NCBI RefSeq assembly: GCF_947495735.1
Contig: NZ_CANMAA010000013.1
Location: forward strand, 1 to 64,000
Reading direction: 5' to 3'
DNA from: an uncultured Pseudokineococcus sp.
Lineage (GTDB): Bacteria > Actinomycetota > Actinomycetes > Actinomycetales > Quadrisphaeraceae
Length of the DNA stretch: 64,000 nucleotides
Numbering within the stretch: the first letter of the stretch is position 1; each line of letters starts with the position of its first letter. The notes beneath the pieces were generated by a model. The model made no database searches. It saw only the letters and a program-made list of their open reading frames with translations, and had not been told where the DNA came from. The translations under genes were made by a program, and so were the position numbers. Shown one piece after another: positions 37,753 through 47,478 of this stretch.

Positions 37753-37999
37753 CCGGTGGCCGCCGGGCTGGGCCGGGACGGCGCAGGGTGAAGAGGGTGC
37801 GCACGTCCCGTACCGCCGTCTGCGCACGTCGACGTGGCGGTGCTCGCACCGGAGGCAGCGGTGCATACCGGTCGGGTAACGATCGATCGATCACCTGAGC
37901 GAGGGATCGGCCGGACCCAGTCAGATGTGCTGCCGCGCGGTTCGCCGGCGACGGGCTGACCCGGGGGGGGGCGTTGTGGCCGTGCTCGACGAGGACCTG

Positions 38000-39361
38000 A
38001 TGAGTCGTCGGTCTCTGCTGCGGACCGGCATGGGGCTGGGCCTGGCGGCCGGCTCGGCGGCGGTGAGCGCTGCCGTCGCGGCACCGGCGGCGGCGGCCGG
38101 GAGCGGCACGGCCGCGACCGCGTCGGCGGAGGTGGCCCACACGTGGATGGCGGCCGCCTACCAGGCCGTGCTGCACGAGAACCTCACCCCGCCGACGGCG
38201 GCCCGCGCGTACGCCCACCTGGCCGTGGCCATGTACGAGGCCGCGGTGGTCGGCATGCCCCGCCACCGCAGCCTCGGCGGGCAGCTGAGCGGCCTGCCCG
38301 CGCCGGGGGGCCACCCCCGGCACCGGGGCGGCACGGACTGGGCCGTCGCCGTGTCCGCCGCTGCGCAGCAGTGCCTGTCGGACGTCCTGCCGCTCCGCTC
38401 CCCGTTGACGGCCGCTGTGCTCTCGACCACGCACGACGAGGTCGTCCGGGGCCGCCGGGCCGCGGGGGTGCCGTCGTCGCGGGTGGGCGCCTCGCTGGCC
38501 CACGGTCGTGGCGTCGCGACCCGGCTGCGGTCGTGGCAGCGCTCCGACGGCCACGCCGAGGCCTCGGCCCGGCCGTACGTGCCGCCGACCGGGCAGCCGT
38601 GGCTGTGGGAGTCCACCCCGCCCAACTACCGCCCGGCCATCGAGCCGTTCTGCCACGAGGTCCGGCCGATGGTCCTGCGCAGCACCGACGAGGTCGCCGC
38701 GGCGCCGCACGTGCCGTTCTCGGACCAGCCCGGATCGCCGTTCCACGCCCAGGCGATGGCCGTGCTGGAGCAGAGCCGGGCCAACGGGGACGAGGAGAGG
38801 GCCATCTCCCGCTCCTGGACCGACAACCCGGGCTCCTGGACCCCGCCGCTCGGGAGCCCCACCGGCCTCCCGTCGGGTCACTGGATGCTCATCGCCTCCC
38901 AGACCGCGCGGAGCCGGGGACTGCGGCTGGACCGCACCCTCGAGGCGTTCGTGCGGCTCGGGGTCGCCCTGCACGACGCGTTCCTGGCCTGCTGGACCGA
39001 GAAGTACCGCAGCAACCTGCTGCGGCCCATCACCTACCTCCAGCGCTACGTGGACCCCACCTGGACCTCCTTCGTCAACACGCCGCAGTTCCCGGAGCAC
39101 ACGTCGGGCCACTCGGTGTCCTCGGCCGCGGCGGCGGTGGTGCTCACCGACCTGATGGGCTCCTTCGCCTTCGTCGACGACTCGCACGCCGCGCGCGGCC
39201 ACCCCGCCCGCTCCTTCACCTCCTTCGACGACGCGGCCCTGGAGGCCGCCGGTTCCCGGTTGTTCGGCGGCATCCACTACCCGTGGGCCATCGAGGCGGG
39301 CCTGGACCAGGGCCGCCGGATCGGAGACCTCGTCGTGCACCGGCTCCGCACCCGCCGCTGA
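38000..39361 (+). CDS. Vanadium-dependent haloperoxidase-like (PAP2-type) secreted protein
   Basis: Tat-like MSRRSLLRTGMGLGLAAGSAA; FPEHTSGHSVSSAAAAVVL; RLFGGIHYPWAIEAGLDQGRRIGD; GTG at 37982 is an alternative start. Confidence 0.87.
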   Translation: MSRRSLLRTGMGLGLAAGSAAVSAAVAAPAAAAGSGTAATASAEVAHTWMAAAYQAVLHENLTPPTAARAYAHLAVAMYEAAVVGMPRHRSLGGQLSGLPAPGGHPRHRGGTDWAVAVSAAAQQCLSDVLPLRSPLTAAVLSTTHDEVVRGRRAAGVPSSRVGASLAHGRGVATRLRSWQRSDGHAEASARPYVPPTGQPWLWESTPPNYRPAIEPFCHEVRPMVLRSTDEVAAAPHVPFSDQPGSPFHAQAMAVLEQSRANGDEERAISRSWTDNPGSWTPPLGSPTGLPSGHWMLIASQTARSRGLRLDRTLEAFVRLGVALHDAFLACWTEKYRSNLLRPITYLQRYVDPTWTSFVNTPQFPEHTSGHSVSSAAAAVVLTDLMGSFAFVDDSHAARGHPARSFTSFDDAALEAAGSRLFGGIHYPWAIEAGLDQGRRIGDLVVHRLRTRR

Positions 39362-39399
39362 CCGCTCCCCCCACGCCCAGCCCACCCCAGGAGACCGCC

Positions 39400-40110
39400 A
39401 TGTCCCCCGCCCCCCGCCGCCTCGCGACCGCAGCCACCGCCACCGCCACCGCGGTGTGCCTCGCCCTCACCGCCGCTCCGGCCGCGCACGCCGCCGAGGT
39501 CGAGCCGCCCGTCAACGAGCGCCACGCCTCGTCCGGGCAGTCGGTGAGCATGGACTGGATGGAGGTCGGCCGCCTGCCCGGCGGCGTGCTGGGCAACTAC
39601 CACCAGGGCTGGCTGACGGTCGAGACCCCCGCCGACGGCAGCGGCACCTACGTCTACGGCTACGTCACCGACTACGAGTGCCCGCCCGGTGTGACGCCCG
39701 ACGACGGGCACGGCTGGCACGGGGAGGAGGGCGAGGAGGAGCCCGAGGGTCCGTTCTGCGAGGACGTCGCCTACCGGTCCATCGACGACGGCGACCTCAC
39801 GGTCGTCGCCGACAAGCGCCACCGCAACGCCCGCATCACCGGCACCCTCGCCGTCACCGACCACGGCACCCCGCTCGGCAACCCGGTGGTCGACATCCGC
39901 GTCAAGGGCGGCCGCGACACCTTCCTGGAGCGCTCGACCTCCCGCTACAGGCAGGACGGCGTCACGTACACGTCCAGCTACAGCACGACCGGACGGACGG
40001 GGACCGTCACCGGCCGCATCGGGCAGATGGTCTTCGACGACGCCGAGGGCGAGTACTCCTCCGCGCGCCTGAGCTCCTGGACCGAGGTCTCGCGCGTCCG
40101 CGTGCGCTGA
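39400..40110 (+). CDS. Secreted hypothetical protein
   Basis: Signal peptide ATATATAVCLALTAAPAAHAAE. Confidence 0.7.
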   Translation: MSPAPRRLATAATATATAVCLALTAAPAAHAAEVEPPVNERHASSGQSVSMDWMEVGRLPGGVLGNYHQGWLTVETPADGSGTYVYGYVTDYECPPGVTPDDGHGWHGEEGEEEPEGPFCEDVAYRSIDDGDLTVVADKRHRNARITGTLAVTDHGTPLGNPVVDIRVKGGRDTFLERSTSRYRQDGVTYTSSYSTTGRTGTVTGRIGQMVFDDAEGEYSSARLSSWTEVSRVRVR

Positions 40111-40145
40111 CCCGCTCAGCGCGGTCGCGGCCCGGGCCGCCGCCC

Positions 40146-40168
40146 GCGGCGAGAGGGGCTCTCGCCGC
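40146..40168. terminator. Hairpin terminator
   Basis: GCGGCGAGAG-GGG-CTCTCGCCGC, 36 nt after a stop codon. Confidence 0.65.
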
Positions 40169-40375
40169 ACGACGACGGGCACGGACCAAACCCTCCGGCC
40201 GTCGACGCCGAACACCAGGCGGCAGGCCCGGGCATCCGGGTGACGGAGCACCACGACCACGGCGGTGAGCAGCACTCGACCACGAGAGGTGGTCGGCTCA
40301 GCACCGGGTCGCGCTCCGGCCTCGCACCACGGACCGCGACGACGCGGGCTCATCCGACGACCGATGGAGACACGC

Positions 40376-41137
40376 ATGACCACGTTCAAGCGCACCCTGG
40401 CCCTGGCCGCCGCCCTCACCGTCACCGCGATGCCGCTGGCGGCACCGGCGATGGCCTCGACGTCGGGCACGACGGACCTGTCCGCCTCGCTGACCCAGCT
40501 CAACGACTCCGGCGTGACCGCCGACGTCACCGGCAGCGTGGACGGCAACGAGGTGACCATCGAGATCACCCCCAACGGGCTCCTGGCCGACGCCCCGCAC
40601 GCCCAGCACATCCACATCGGCGGCACCAACAGCTGCCCCTCCCCCGACCAGGAGGGCTCCGGCGCGGACGGCGCCCTGCAGGTCACCGACGCCGCCGGCT
40701 CCTACGGCGCCATCGCGGTCTCCCTCACCACCGAGGGCGACAGCAGCGCCGACTCCGGCCTGGCCGTCGACCGCTTCCCGGTCGGCGACGCCTCCTACTC
40801 GCGCACCCTCGAGGTCTCCGACGAGGTCGCCGCCCAGATCGCCGCCGGCGACGGCGTCGTCGTGATCCACGGCGTGGACCTGGACGGCAGCGGCGCCTAC
40901 GACGGCGACGTCATGTCCGACCTCGACCCCTCCCTGCCCGAGGAGGCCACCAACCCGGCCGCCTGCGGCACCCTCGACGTCGCCTCCATGGCCATGCCCG
41001 GCGGCGGCGTGGACACCGGCGTCGGCGGCACCGCCGGCGACTCGAGCCTGACCTACGTCGTCGGCGGTGCGGCGCTGGCCGCCGCCGGCGCCGCGGGCGT
41101 CGTCCTGCTCCGTCGCCGCACGGCCCAGGACAGCTGA
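40376..41137 (+). CDS. Secreted CHRD-like protein with C-terminal membrane anchor
   Basis: Signal peptide; HAQHIHIGG, SRTLEVSDEVAAQIAAGDGVVVIHGVDLD; C-terminal TM plus LLRRRTAQDS. Confidence 0.75.
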   Translation: MTTFKRTLALAAALTVTAMPLAAPAMASTSGTTDLSASLTQLNDSGVTADVTGSVDGNEVTIEITPNGLLADAPHAQHIHIGGTNSCPSPDQEGSGADGALQVTDAAGSYGAIAVSLTTEGDSSADSGLAVDRFPVGDASYSRTLEVSDEVAAQIAAGDGVVVIHGVDLDGSGAYDGDVMSDLDPSLPEEATNPAACGTLDVASMAMPGGGVDTGVGGTAGDSSLTYVVGGAALAAAGAAGVVLLRRRTAQDS

Positions 41138-41142
41138 CACCC

Positions 41143-41210
41143 GTGAGCGCGGCGCCTCGGCGCCGCGCTCACGCCCCCGGGGCCGCGGCACCCGCCGTGG
41201 CCCCGGGGGC
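41143..41210. terminator. Two back-to-back hairpins
   Basis: GTGAGCGCGGCGCC-TC-GGCGCCGCGCTCAC (41143-41172), then GCCCCCGGGGCCGCGG-6nt-CCGTGGCCCCGGGGGC (41173-41210). Confidence 0.8.
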
Positions 41211-41266
41211 ACCCCGGGCCGCCCCGCCTCGACCGCCCACCCGTCCCGGCGGCCCGACCTGACAGC

Positions 41267-41839
41267 ATGGGCGCGAGGGAAGGACGAGCGATGACCCCCA
41301 CGGCCCGCACCGCGACCGTCGGCCCCGTGGCCCGTGCGCTCCAGTGCACCGCCGCCGCCACCGCCGTCGCCCTGAGCAGCGCCCTGGTCCTCGGCGTGCA
41401 GGCCGGTCGCGCGGACGAGGCGCCCGCCACCGCGAGCGCCGCTCTCGTCCAGGCCTCGAGCAGCCACCACGGAGCGCCCCCCGCCGCGGTCACCGGCGAC
41501 GGACCGCAGACCGCGTCCCCGGCCGACGGCCCCCCGGCGCCCGGCGCCGAGGCCCACGACCACGGCGACCTCGAGGTCACGGTCATGCTCGGCGCCGACG
41601 GCACCACGGAGGTCCTGGGACCCGTGCGCTCCGGCGCCTTCATCTCCTTCGTCAACCACACCCCCACCGACCAGGTGCTCTCCACCTCCGACGGCGCCCT
41701 GGTCGTCGAGGTCCCACTCCGCCGCCTCGTGACCGTGCAGGTCCCCGACGCCGCGGACACCTACGAGCTGGTCTCGAGCACCGACCCGACGGTCAGCGCC
41801 GACCTGGTCGTCACCAGCTCCGACGCCCTGCCGCGCTGA
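41267..41839 (+). CDS. Secreted cupredoxin-like/hypothetical protein
   Basis: Signal-peptide-like N-terminus; HDHGDLEVTVMLGADG..., beta-rich C-terminus; start may be 41291. Confidence 0.6.
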   Translation: MGAREGRAMTPTARTATVGPVARALQCTAAATAVALSSALVLGVQAGRADEAPATASAALVQASSSHHGAPPAAVTGDGPQTASPADGPPAPGAEAHDHGDLEVTVMLGADGTTEVLGPVRSGAFISFVNHTPTDQVLSTSDGALVVEVPLRRLVTVQVPDAADTYELVSSTDPTVSADLVVTSSDALPR

Positions 41840-42154
41840 GCGACCGAGCACCCCACCGCGGTCCGGACGTCGGCGGCGGGCGGGGTCACCGCGCTGCTCC
41901 TCCGCCCCCAGCTCTCGACGGGCCCGTCGCGGTCGACGCCCGTGGAGGAGGACGTGCACGCAGCGGGCCGGGAACCAGTCACCGGCCAGCACCGGGCTGT
42001 CCCGCCGGCCGTGGCCTCCGCTGACGAAGGACCCGACGGGCGCCCCGGCCGCAGCCGTCAGCAGGACGGGTGGTCCCGGCAGCGGCGAGGACGAGCCGAG
42101 GTGCGGGGCGCCCGCCGCCTGCGCAGCGGCAGCTCCCCTGGACGGGGCGACAGC

Positions 42155-42751
42155 TCAGGTGGTCGGCGCCGGCCGCTGCCGGACCTCGTTGGGCGACGCG
42201 CGCACCGTCGCCCCGGCCGGCACGTCGGTGAGGACCGTGACGTTGGGGGCGATGCGCGCCCCGGCACCGATGCGCACGGCGCCGGCCACCACCGCGCCCG
42301 TCCCGAGCGAGACACCCGCCCCGAGCTGGGGCGCCTGGTCGGCGTAGGTCTCGGGGTCGTCGCTGCGGGCGCCGAGCGTCACGTTGTGCCGCAGGACGCA
42401 GTCGTCGCCGATGACCGCGAAGCGGTGGATCACGACGCCGGTGTGGTGGGCGATGCGGACCCGGCGTCCGAGCTGCACGGTCGCGGGGATCTCGATGCCG
42501 TAGACGTTGCGCAGGAAGACGTAGGCGAGTCGGTGGAGGACGCGTGCTGCCCGCTGCGAGCTCCTCGGCATCCGCGGGAGAGCGGCGCCGAAGCGGTGCA
42601 CGAGCACGGCGTGCAGTCCCGGGGACGTGAGCTCACCGCGGTGGGCGCGGACGTCCTCGCGCAGGACCTCGCGCCACCCGGGGCGCGCGTCCGCCGCCTC
42701 GGCCTCCTCGTCAGCGGGCCGTGACCCTGCGCTGCCGTCCTCCGGTGCCAT
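42155..42751 (-). CDS. Serine O-acetyltransferase-like hexapeptide transferase
   Basis: GIEIPATVQLGRRVRIAHHTGVVIHRFAVIGDDCVLRHNVTLGAR, hexapeptide repeats. Confidence 0.88.
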   Translation of the reverse strand: MAPEDGSAGSRPADEEAEAADARPGWREVLREDVRAHRGELTSPGLHAVLVHRFGAALPRMPRSSQRAARVLHRLAYVFLRNVYGIEIPATVQLGRRVRIAHHTGVVIHRFAVIGDDCVLRHNVTLGARSDDPETYADQAPQLGAGVSLGTGAVVAGAVRIGAGARIAPNVTVLTDVPAGATVRASPNEVRQRPAPTT

Positions 42752-42886
42752 GAACCCCCCTCAGGAGCATCGATCGCTCTCGGTGACGCCAACCCTACTG
42801 TCGCCCGACAGTAGAGTCGCGGCAGGAGCGGCGACGGCGACGACGTGCACCCGTTCGAGTCCCTCGGGGCGGGCGAGCGCGGCGGG

Positions 42887-43186
42887 TCAGCGCGAGTCGT
42901 GCAGGTCGACCAGCTCCAGCACCCCGAGCAGCGCCAGGTCCTCGCGGACGTGGGCGGAGGCCCCGACCAGGCGCAGACGGCCCTCGACCCCGTCCCGGGC
43001 GTGCTGCACGCACCGCACGACCAGCGTGAGCGCCGCGCGGTCGAAGGAGGTGACCGCCGACAGGTCCACCACCCGGACCTGCGCCAGCTGCTCGTCGCCG
43101 ACGGCGGATCCCCGCACCACACCGACGTCGATGCCCCCCGAGCACACCAGTCGCGCTCCCGTGCAGCCGCACCCTCCCCGGCGCAC
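42887..43186 (-). CDS. STAS-domain protein (anti-sigma factor antagonist-like)
   Basis: RLVCSGGIDVGVV...VRVVDLSAVTSFDRAALTLVVRCVQHARDGVEGRLRLVGASAHV. Confidence 0.65.
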   Translation of the reverse strand: MRRGGCGCTGARLVCSGGIDVGVVRGSAVGDEQLAQVRVVDLSAVTSFDRAALTLVVRCVQHARDGVEGRLRLVGASAHVREDLALLGVLELVDLHDSR

Positions 43187-43849
43187 TCCCTCCGGGCACG
43201 GGTGACGGCTCGGCCACCGGGACGGCGAGGCCGCCCGCCGGGGTCCGCACCGACGCCTCGAAGAGGCTCTGCTCGAGCACGGCGCAGTCGTGCTCGCTCA
43301 GCTCGCGCCGCCCGGCGAGGGCGTCGACGAGCTGCCCGAGCCCCAGGTCGCCGCCGACCTGCAGCTGCTCGACCCACAGCTGCAGGGTCGTCATCTCGCT
43401 GGCCGTCACGGCCGAGCGCAGCAGGGACGCGCGCGAGGGGGCCGGCGCCCGGTCCGGGGCAGCCGCTCGATCACGACCGGGTGCTGGACCGGGTGCCGGC
43501 GACCCGGTGCTGCCGGGGACCTCACGGGGGTCGTCGTCGACGGGGAGGGGACGGGAAGCCACGGGAGCGTCTCCAGGGACGGCACCGGCGGCAGGCGCCT
43601 CGTGGTCTGGACCCGCTCCGCCGGCTCACGAGCACGCTAGGCCGTTCGCCCGTCGACGTCCTGTCGCAGCGGTCCGGCGCAGCCCGCCCCCGCGGCCCTC
43701 TGCGACCTCACGAGCGAGGGCTCAGCGCTCGACGCGGCCTGCGACCCCGGATCGGTCACCATCGTCGCGAGGTGCGACATAAGGTTGCCCCAGCGACCCG
43801 GTGGCGCACGTGTCGAGGCTCGCCCTCGACCGCTGCCCGGCCGCCGATG

Positions 43850-44404
43850 TCGAGCCGACGGCAGCGAGGACGCGCGGCGCACCCGTCCCAGGCGGCCGCG
43901 CCGCCCCGGGGAGGGCTGGCCAGCATCGAGGACGCACACCGCCGTCGACCGCCATCGCGCCGGACGACGCTCGCTGACCGCCCTGCACGACCCCCGCAGC
44001 CGCCTCCGGACCTCCGGGCCTGCGACGCCAGCGGCGACCTGCGCCTGCTCGAGCGCCCCCGGCACGACGGCGACGGGCCCTCCCCCGGGGAGGAGCCGGG
44101 CGCGGCGGGCGGTCTCGTGCTCGCGCTGTCGGGGCGCATCACCCACCAGGTGCTGGACCGGTGCGGCTACCCCACGGGCGCCGTGCTCGCGCGGGTCCAC
44201 ACCGTCGAGGCCTCGGCGGTGGAGGGCCTGGACCAGGCCGGCGCAGGTCTGCTGGTCCGGGTCCACCTCGCCGCGCGCGGCCGGGGGACGTCGGTCCACC
44301 TGCCCTCCCCCTCGCGTGCCGTCGTCGAGGCCCTGGCGCGCTACGGCCGACTGAGCTTCTTCGACCCCGCGCCGCACGGGCAGGACCGCGCGCTCCTCCC
44401 CTGA
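43850..44404 (+). CDS. STAS-like C-terminal domain protein
   Basis: VLALSGRITHQVLDRC...VHTVEASAVEGLDQAGAGLLVRVHLAARGRGTSVHLPSPSRAVVEALARYGRLSFFD; start uncertain. Confidence 0.5.
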   Translation, partial: SSRRQRGRAAHPSQAAAPPRGGLASIEDAHRRRPPSRRTTLADRPARPPQPPPDLRACDASGDLRLLERPRHDGDGPSPGEEPGAAGGLVLALSGRITHQVLDRCGYPTGAVLARVHTVEASAVEGLDQAGAGLLVRVHLAARGRGTSVHLPSPSRAVVEALARYGRLSFFDPAPHGQDRALLP

Positions 44405-44532
44405 CCCGCGCCGAGCCGCGGGCTCGCAGGGGCGGACCGCACGGCGGTCAGGCGCGTCCCCGCGACCGGGTCGGGTCCGCCCGCCGCGGAGGGCGCTGAA
44501 CAGCCCGCGCCCGTCGGCGCCACGGTGCGGTC

Positions 44533-44919
44533 ATGACCGCCGTCATCTCGCACACGCCCTTCGACAGCCGGGTCGCCCACGCCCGGTCCGTTCTCTGGGC
44601 CGAGGTCCTGGGCTTCCACGAGGACCCCGAGGACCCGGACGAGCCGGGCCACGAGGAGTGCGGCATCTGGTCGCCCGACGGCACGCAGCGGCTGCTGCTC
44701 GTCGAGGTGCCGGAGGCCAAGACGGTGGAGAGCCGCGTGCACCTGGACCTGGAGCCGACCGAGGGCTCCCGTGACGAGGAGCTGGCCCGGCTCCTCGCCC
44801 TCGGCGCCCGGCAGGTCGCCGACCGCCGCCGTCCCGACGGCTCCGGCTGGGTCCTCCTGGCCGACCCCGAGGGGAACGAGCTCTGCATCCTGCGCGACGA
44901 CGCCGAGCGGTCCGCCTGA
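44533..44919 (+). CDS. VOC family protein
   Basis: VLWAEVLGFHEDPED...VHLDLEPTEGSRDEELARLLALGA...GSGWVLLADPEGNELCIL. Confidence 0.88.
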   Translation: MTAVISHTPFDSRVAHARSVLWAEVLGFHEDPEDPDEPGHEECGIWSPDGTQRLLLVEVPEAKTVESRVHLDLEPTEGSRDEELARLLALGARQVADRRRPDGSGWVLLADPEGNELCILRDDAERSA

Positions 44920-44931
44920 GAGGGCCCCTGG

Positions 44932-45918
44932 TCAGCGCACCCCGCCGGCCAGGAGGTGGTCCCCCAGCTCCGAGCGGCGGTAGAGCACCGAGCGCCCGTA
45001 CCGGGACGACGTCAGGAGACCGGCCGCGCGCAGCGCCCGCAGGTGCTGGTTCACGGCCGCCGGGGTGACGCCCGCCCGGGCGGCCAGCTCGGTGCTCGAC
45101 GCGGGCGTGGCCAGGCGGACCAGCAGCCCGGCGCGCACGGCACCGACCAGCCCGGTGAGCGCCGCGGGCGCCGGAGCCCGCTCGCTCTGCCACAGCGTCC
45201 CGAGACCCCGCGCGCCGTACATGACGAGCGGCGGCTCGACGGGCGAGATGGGCGCTGACACCCCGCGGGAGAAGAGCGTGGGCACCAGCGTGAGGCCGAC
45301 ACCCGTCGTCGAGCGCGTGTAGGCCACCTCCGAGGCCAGGCGCAGGCTCACGACCCCGTCGGCGAACGAGACGCGCTCGGCCAGACCGGCGAACATCGCC
45401 GCCAGGCCACGGCTCGCCATCTCGCGGCCGCGGTGCATGACGTCCGCCTCGAGGAGGGCGCGCATGCGCGGCCACGAGCCGGCGAAGCACCGCTCCCAGT
45501 ACCCGGCCAGCGCGTCGACGACCCGCTGCCGCACCACGGGGACCGGGCCGCGCAGCGCGGCGGGCAGGGCGTCCGGGCCGGGGTGGACGGCGGCCAGGTC
45601 GGAGGCGACGACGTCGGGCGGGACGGCGAGGAGTCCCTCCAGCTCGTCCTCGATGCGCGTGAGCGGGGAGCGCGGGCGCGGGGTGAGGAAGTCCGGCGTC
45701 CACAGGCGCGCGTCGGTCAGCGCGAGCAGCACCTCGGCGTCGAGGTCGGTCCGCGCGGCGTCGACCTCCCGCGGCCACGGCAGGTGCAGCGGGAAGCGGC
45801 CGGGGTCGCGCCAGGTGCGCAGCGACAGGGCGAGCTCGTTGAGCGGGGAGACCGCGAAGCGCACGTCCGCCAGGTCCATGCCGGCGAGCTCGTAACGGAT
45901 CATCAAGCACAACGCCAT
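44932..45918 (-). CDS. ArsR-like winged-helix regulator (DUF5937-type)
   Basis: IRYELAGMDLADVRFAVSPLNELALSL; C-terminal SSTELAARAGVTPAAVNQHLRALRAAGLLTSSRYGRSVLYRRSELGDHLL; start 45918 or 45903. Confidence 0.85.
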   Translation of the reverse strand: MALCLMIRYELAGMDLADVRFAVSPLNELALSLRTWRDPGRFPLHLPWPREVDAARTDLDAEVLLALTDARLWTPDFLTPRPRSPLTRIEDELEGLLAVPPDVVASDLAAVHPGPDALPAALRGPVPVVRQRVVDALAGYWERCFAGSWPRMRALLEADVMHRGREMASRGLAAMFAGLAERVSFADGVVSLRLASEVAYTRSTTGVGLTLVPTLFSRGVSAPISPVEPPLVMYGARGLGTLWQSERAPAPAALTGLVGAVRAGLLVRLATPASSTELAARAGVTPAAVNQHLRALRAAGLLTSSRYGRSVLYRRSELGDHLLAGGVR

Positions 45919-45959
45919 CTCCGTGGTGCCGGGCGGCCGGATCGGGGAGAACTGGCGCC

Positions 45960-47282
45960 GTGCCCTCCCCCACCCCGCCGCCCCCGGCCCCACCGCGGCG
46001 CGCGCTCGACGCCGTCCGCTCCACCCTCGCGCCGACCGGGCCGGTCGCCCGGCCCCTGACGACCGCGACGATGGCGACCTCGCTCAGCAGCGGCCTCTTC
46101 TACACGGTCAGCGCCCTGTTCTTCACGACGGTCGTCGGGCTCGGAGCCACCACCGTCGGCCTCGGCCTCACGGTCGCCGGCGCGGTCGGCGTCGCGGGCT
46201 CCTTCGGGGCGGGCTACCTCGCGGACCGCGTCGGCGCCTCGCGCCTGCTCCTGGGGGCGACCCTGGGCCAGGGCCTGGCCCTCCTGGCGTACGTGCTCGC
46301 GACCAGCACGACGGCGTTCGTCGTCACGGCCTGCTGCGCGGTCGGCTTCCGCTCGATGCAGGGGACCGCCCGCCAGGCCGTGCTGGCCCGCACCTCCACC
46401 GGGCCCGAGCGCATGGCCGTGCGGGCGAGGCTGCGCGTCGTCACGAACGTCTTCATCGGGCTGGGCACCGTCCTCGCCGGGGCCGCGCTGCTCGTCGGCA
46501 CCGCCGCGGCGTACCGCTCGACGATGCTCCTCGCCGGAGCGCTCGTCCTGGCCTCCTGCGTCCCGCTCGCCCGGCTCGTCCGCGGAGCCGGCCCGCCACC
46601 CGAGCCGCTGGACCTCGCGTCGGCCACCACCACGACGCCGACGGCGCCCACGACGACCGGCCGCTCCCCCCTGCGCGACCGCACCTACCTGGCCGTGACC
46701 GGCCTGAACGCGGTGATGGCCATGCAGTTCGGCCTGCAGACCGTCGGGGTGCCCCTGTGGGTCGTCACGCGCACGCCGGCGCCGCCCGTCACGGTCTCGG
46801 CGCTGCTGGTGCTCAACACGGTCCTCATCGCCTGCTTCCAGGTCCGGGCCTCGCGGGGCACCGACGACGTCAGGGCCGCGGGGCGCGCCGTCGCCCGCGG
46901 CGGCGTGCTGCTGGCCCTCGCGTGCGGGCTGCACGCCGCCGCCGCGACGGGGAGCGTCGTCCTCGCCGTCGTCCTGCTCGTGCTGGCCGCGACGGCGCAC
47001 ACGGCCGCCGAGATGCTGACGGAGGCCGGGAGCTGGGGCCTGGCCTTCGAGCTCGCCGACCCCCGCAGCGCGGGCGCCTACCAGGGCGTGAGCCAGACGG
47101 GGTACTCGATCGGCACCATGCTCGCCCCGCTCGTGGTGACGGCCACCGCCGTCGACCACGGCACGCCCGGCTGGGCCCTGCTCGGGACGGCGTTCGCGAC
47201 GGTCGGCGCCCTCACGTGGGTGGTGGCGCGCACCGCCCGGCGCCCCGAGGCGGCGCAGGTCCTGCAGCACGAGCGCGGCTGA
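45960..47282 (+). CDS. MFS transporter
   Basis: 12-TM-like ORF, YLADRVGASRLLLGATLGQGLAL; divergent from ArsR-like regulator. Confidence 0.88.
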   Translation: MPSPTPPPPAPPRRALDAVRSTLAPTGPVARPLTTATMATSLSSGLFYTVSALFFTTVVGLGATTVGLGLTVAGAVGVAGSFGAGYLADRVGASRLLLGATLGQGLALLAYVLATSTTAFVVTACCAVGFRSMQGTARQAVLARTSTGPERMAVRARLRVVTNVFIGLGTVLAGAALLVGTAAAYRSTMLLAGALVLASCVPLARLVRGAGPPPEPLDLASATTTTPTAPTTTGRSPLRDRTYLAVTGLNAVMAMQFGLQTVGVPLWVVTRTPAPPVTVSALLVLNTVLIACFQVRASRGTDDVRAAGRAVARGGVLLALACGLHAAAATGSVVLAVVLLVLAATAHTAAEMLTEAGSWGLAFELADPRSAGAYQGVSQTGYSIGTMLAPLVVTATAVDHGTPGWALLGTAFATVGALTWVVARTARRPEAAQVLQHERG

Positions 47283-47478
47283 GGACCTGGCGCACCTCGC
47301 CCACCGCCTGGTCCCCGCTGACCAGGGCGGAGGACTCCGGCGCCGGCGCACCTGGACGGGCACGGCGACCTCTGCCGCGAGCACGCCGACCGGCTCGCCG
47401 CTCCGCCCCGCCCCGCCGCGAACGCCCCTAGCCTTCGCGCATGAGCGACGGGGAGCTCGGGCAGGAACAGCTCCCGGC

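Noticed and set aside
37895-37912. GATCGATCGATC run upstream of the haloperoxidase gene
   Set aside because: Short self-complementary 4-mer repeat, too short to interpret without conservation data.
43290-43850. Overlapping ORFs around the STAS genes
   Set aside because: Several frames are open with Arg/Pro/Ala-rich translation and no coherent domain; only the two STAS-like segments are supported.
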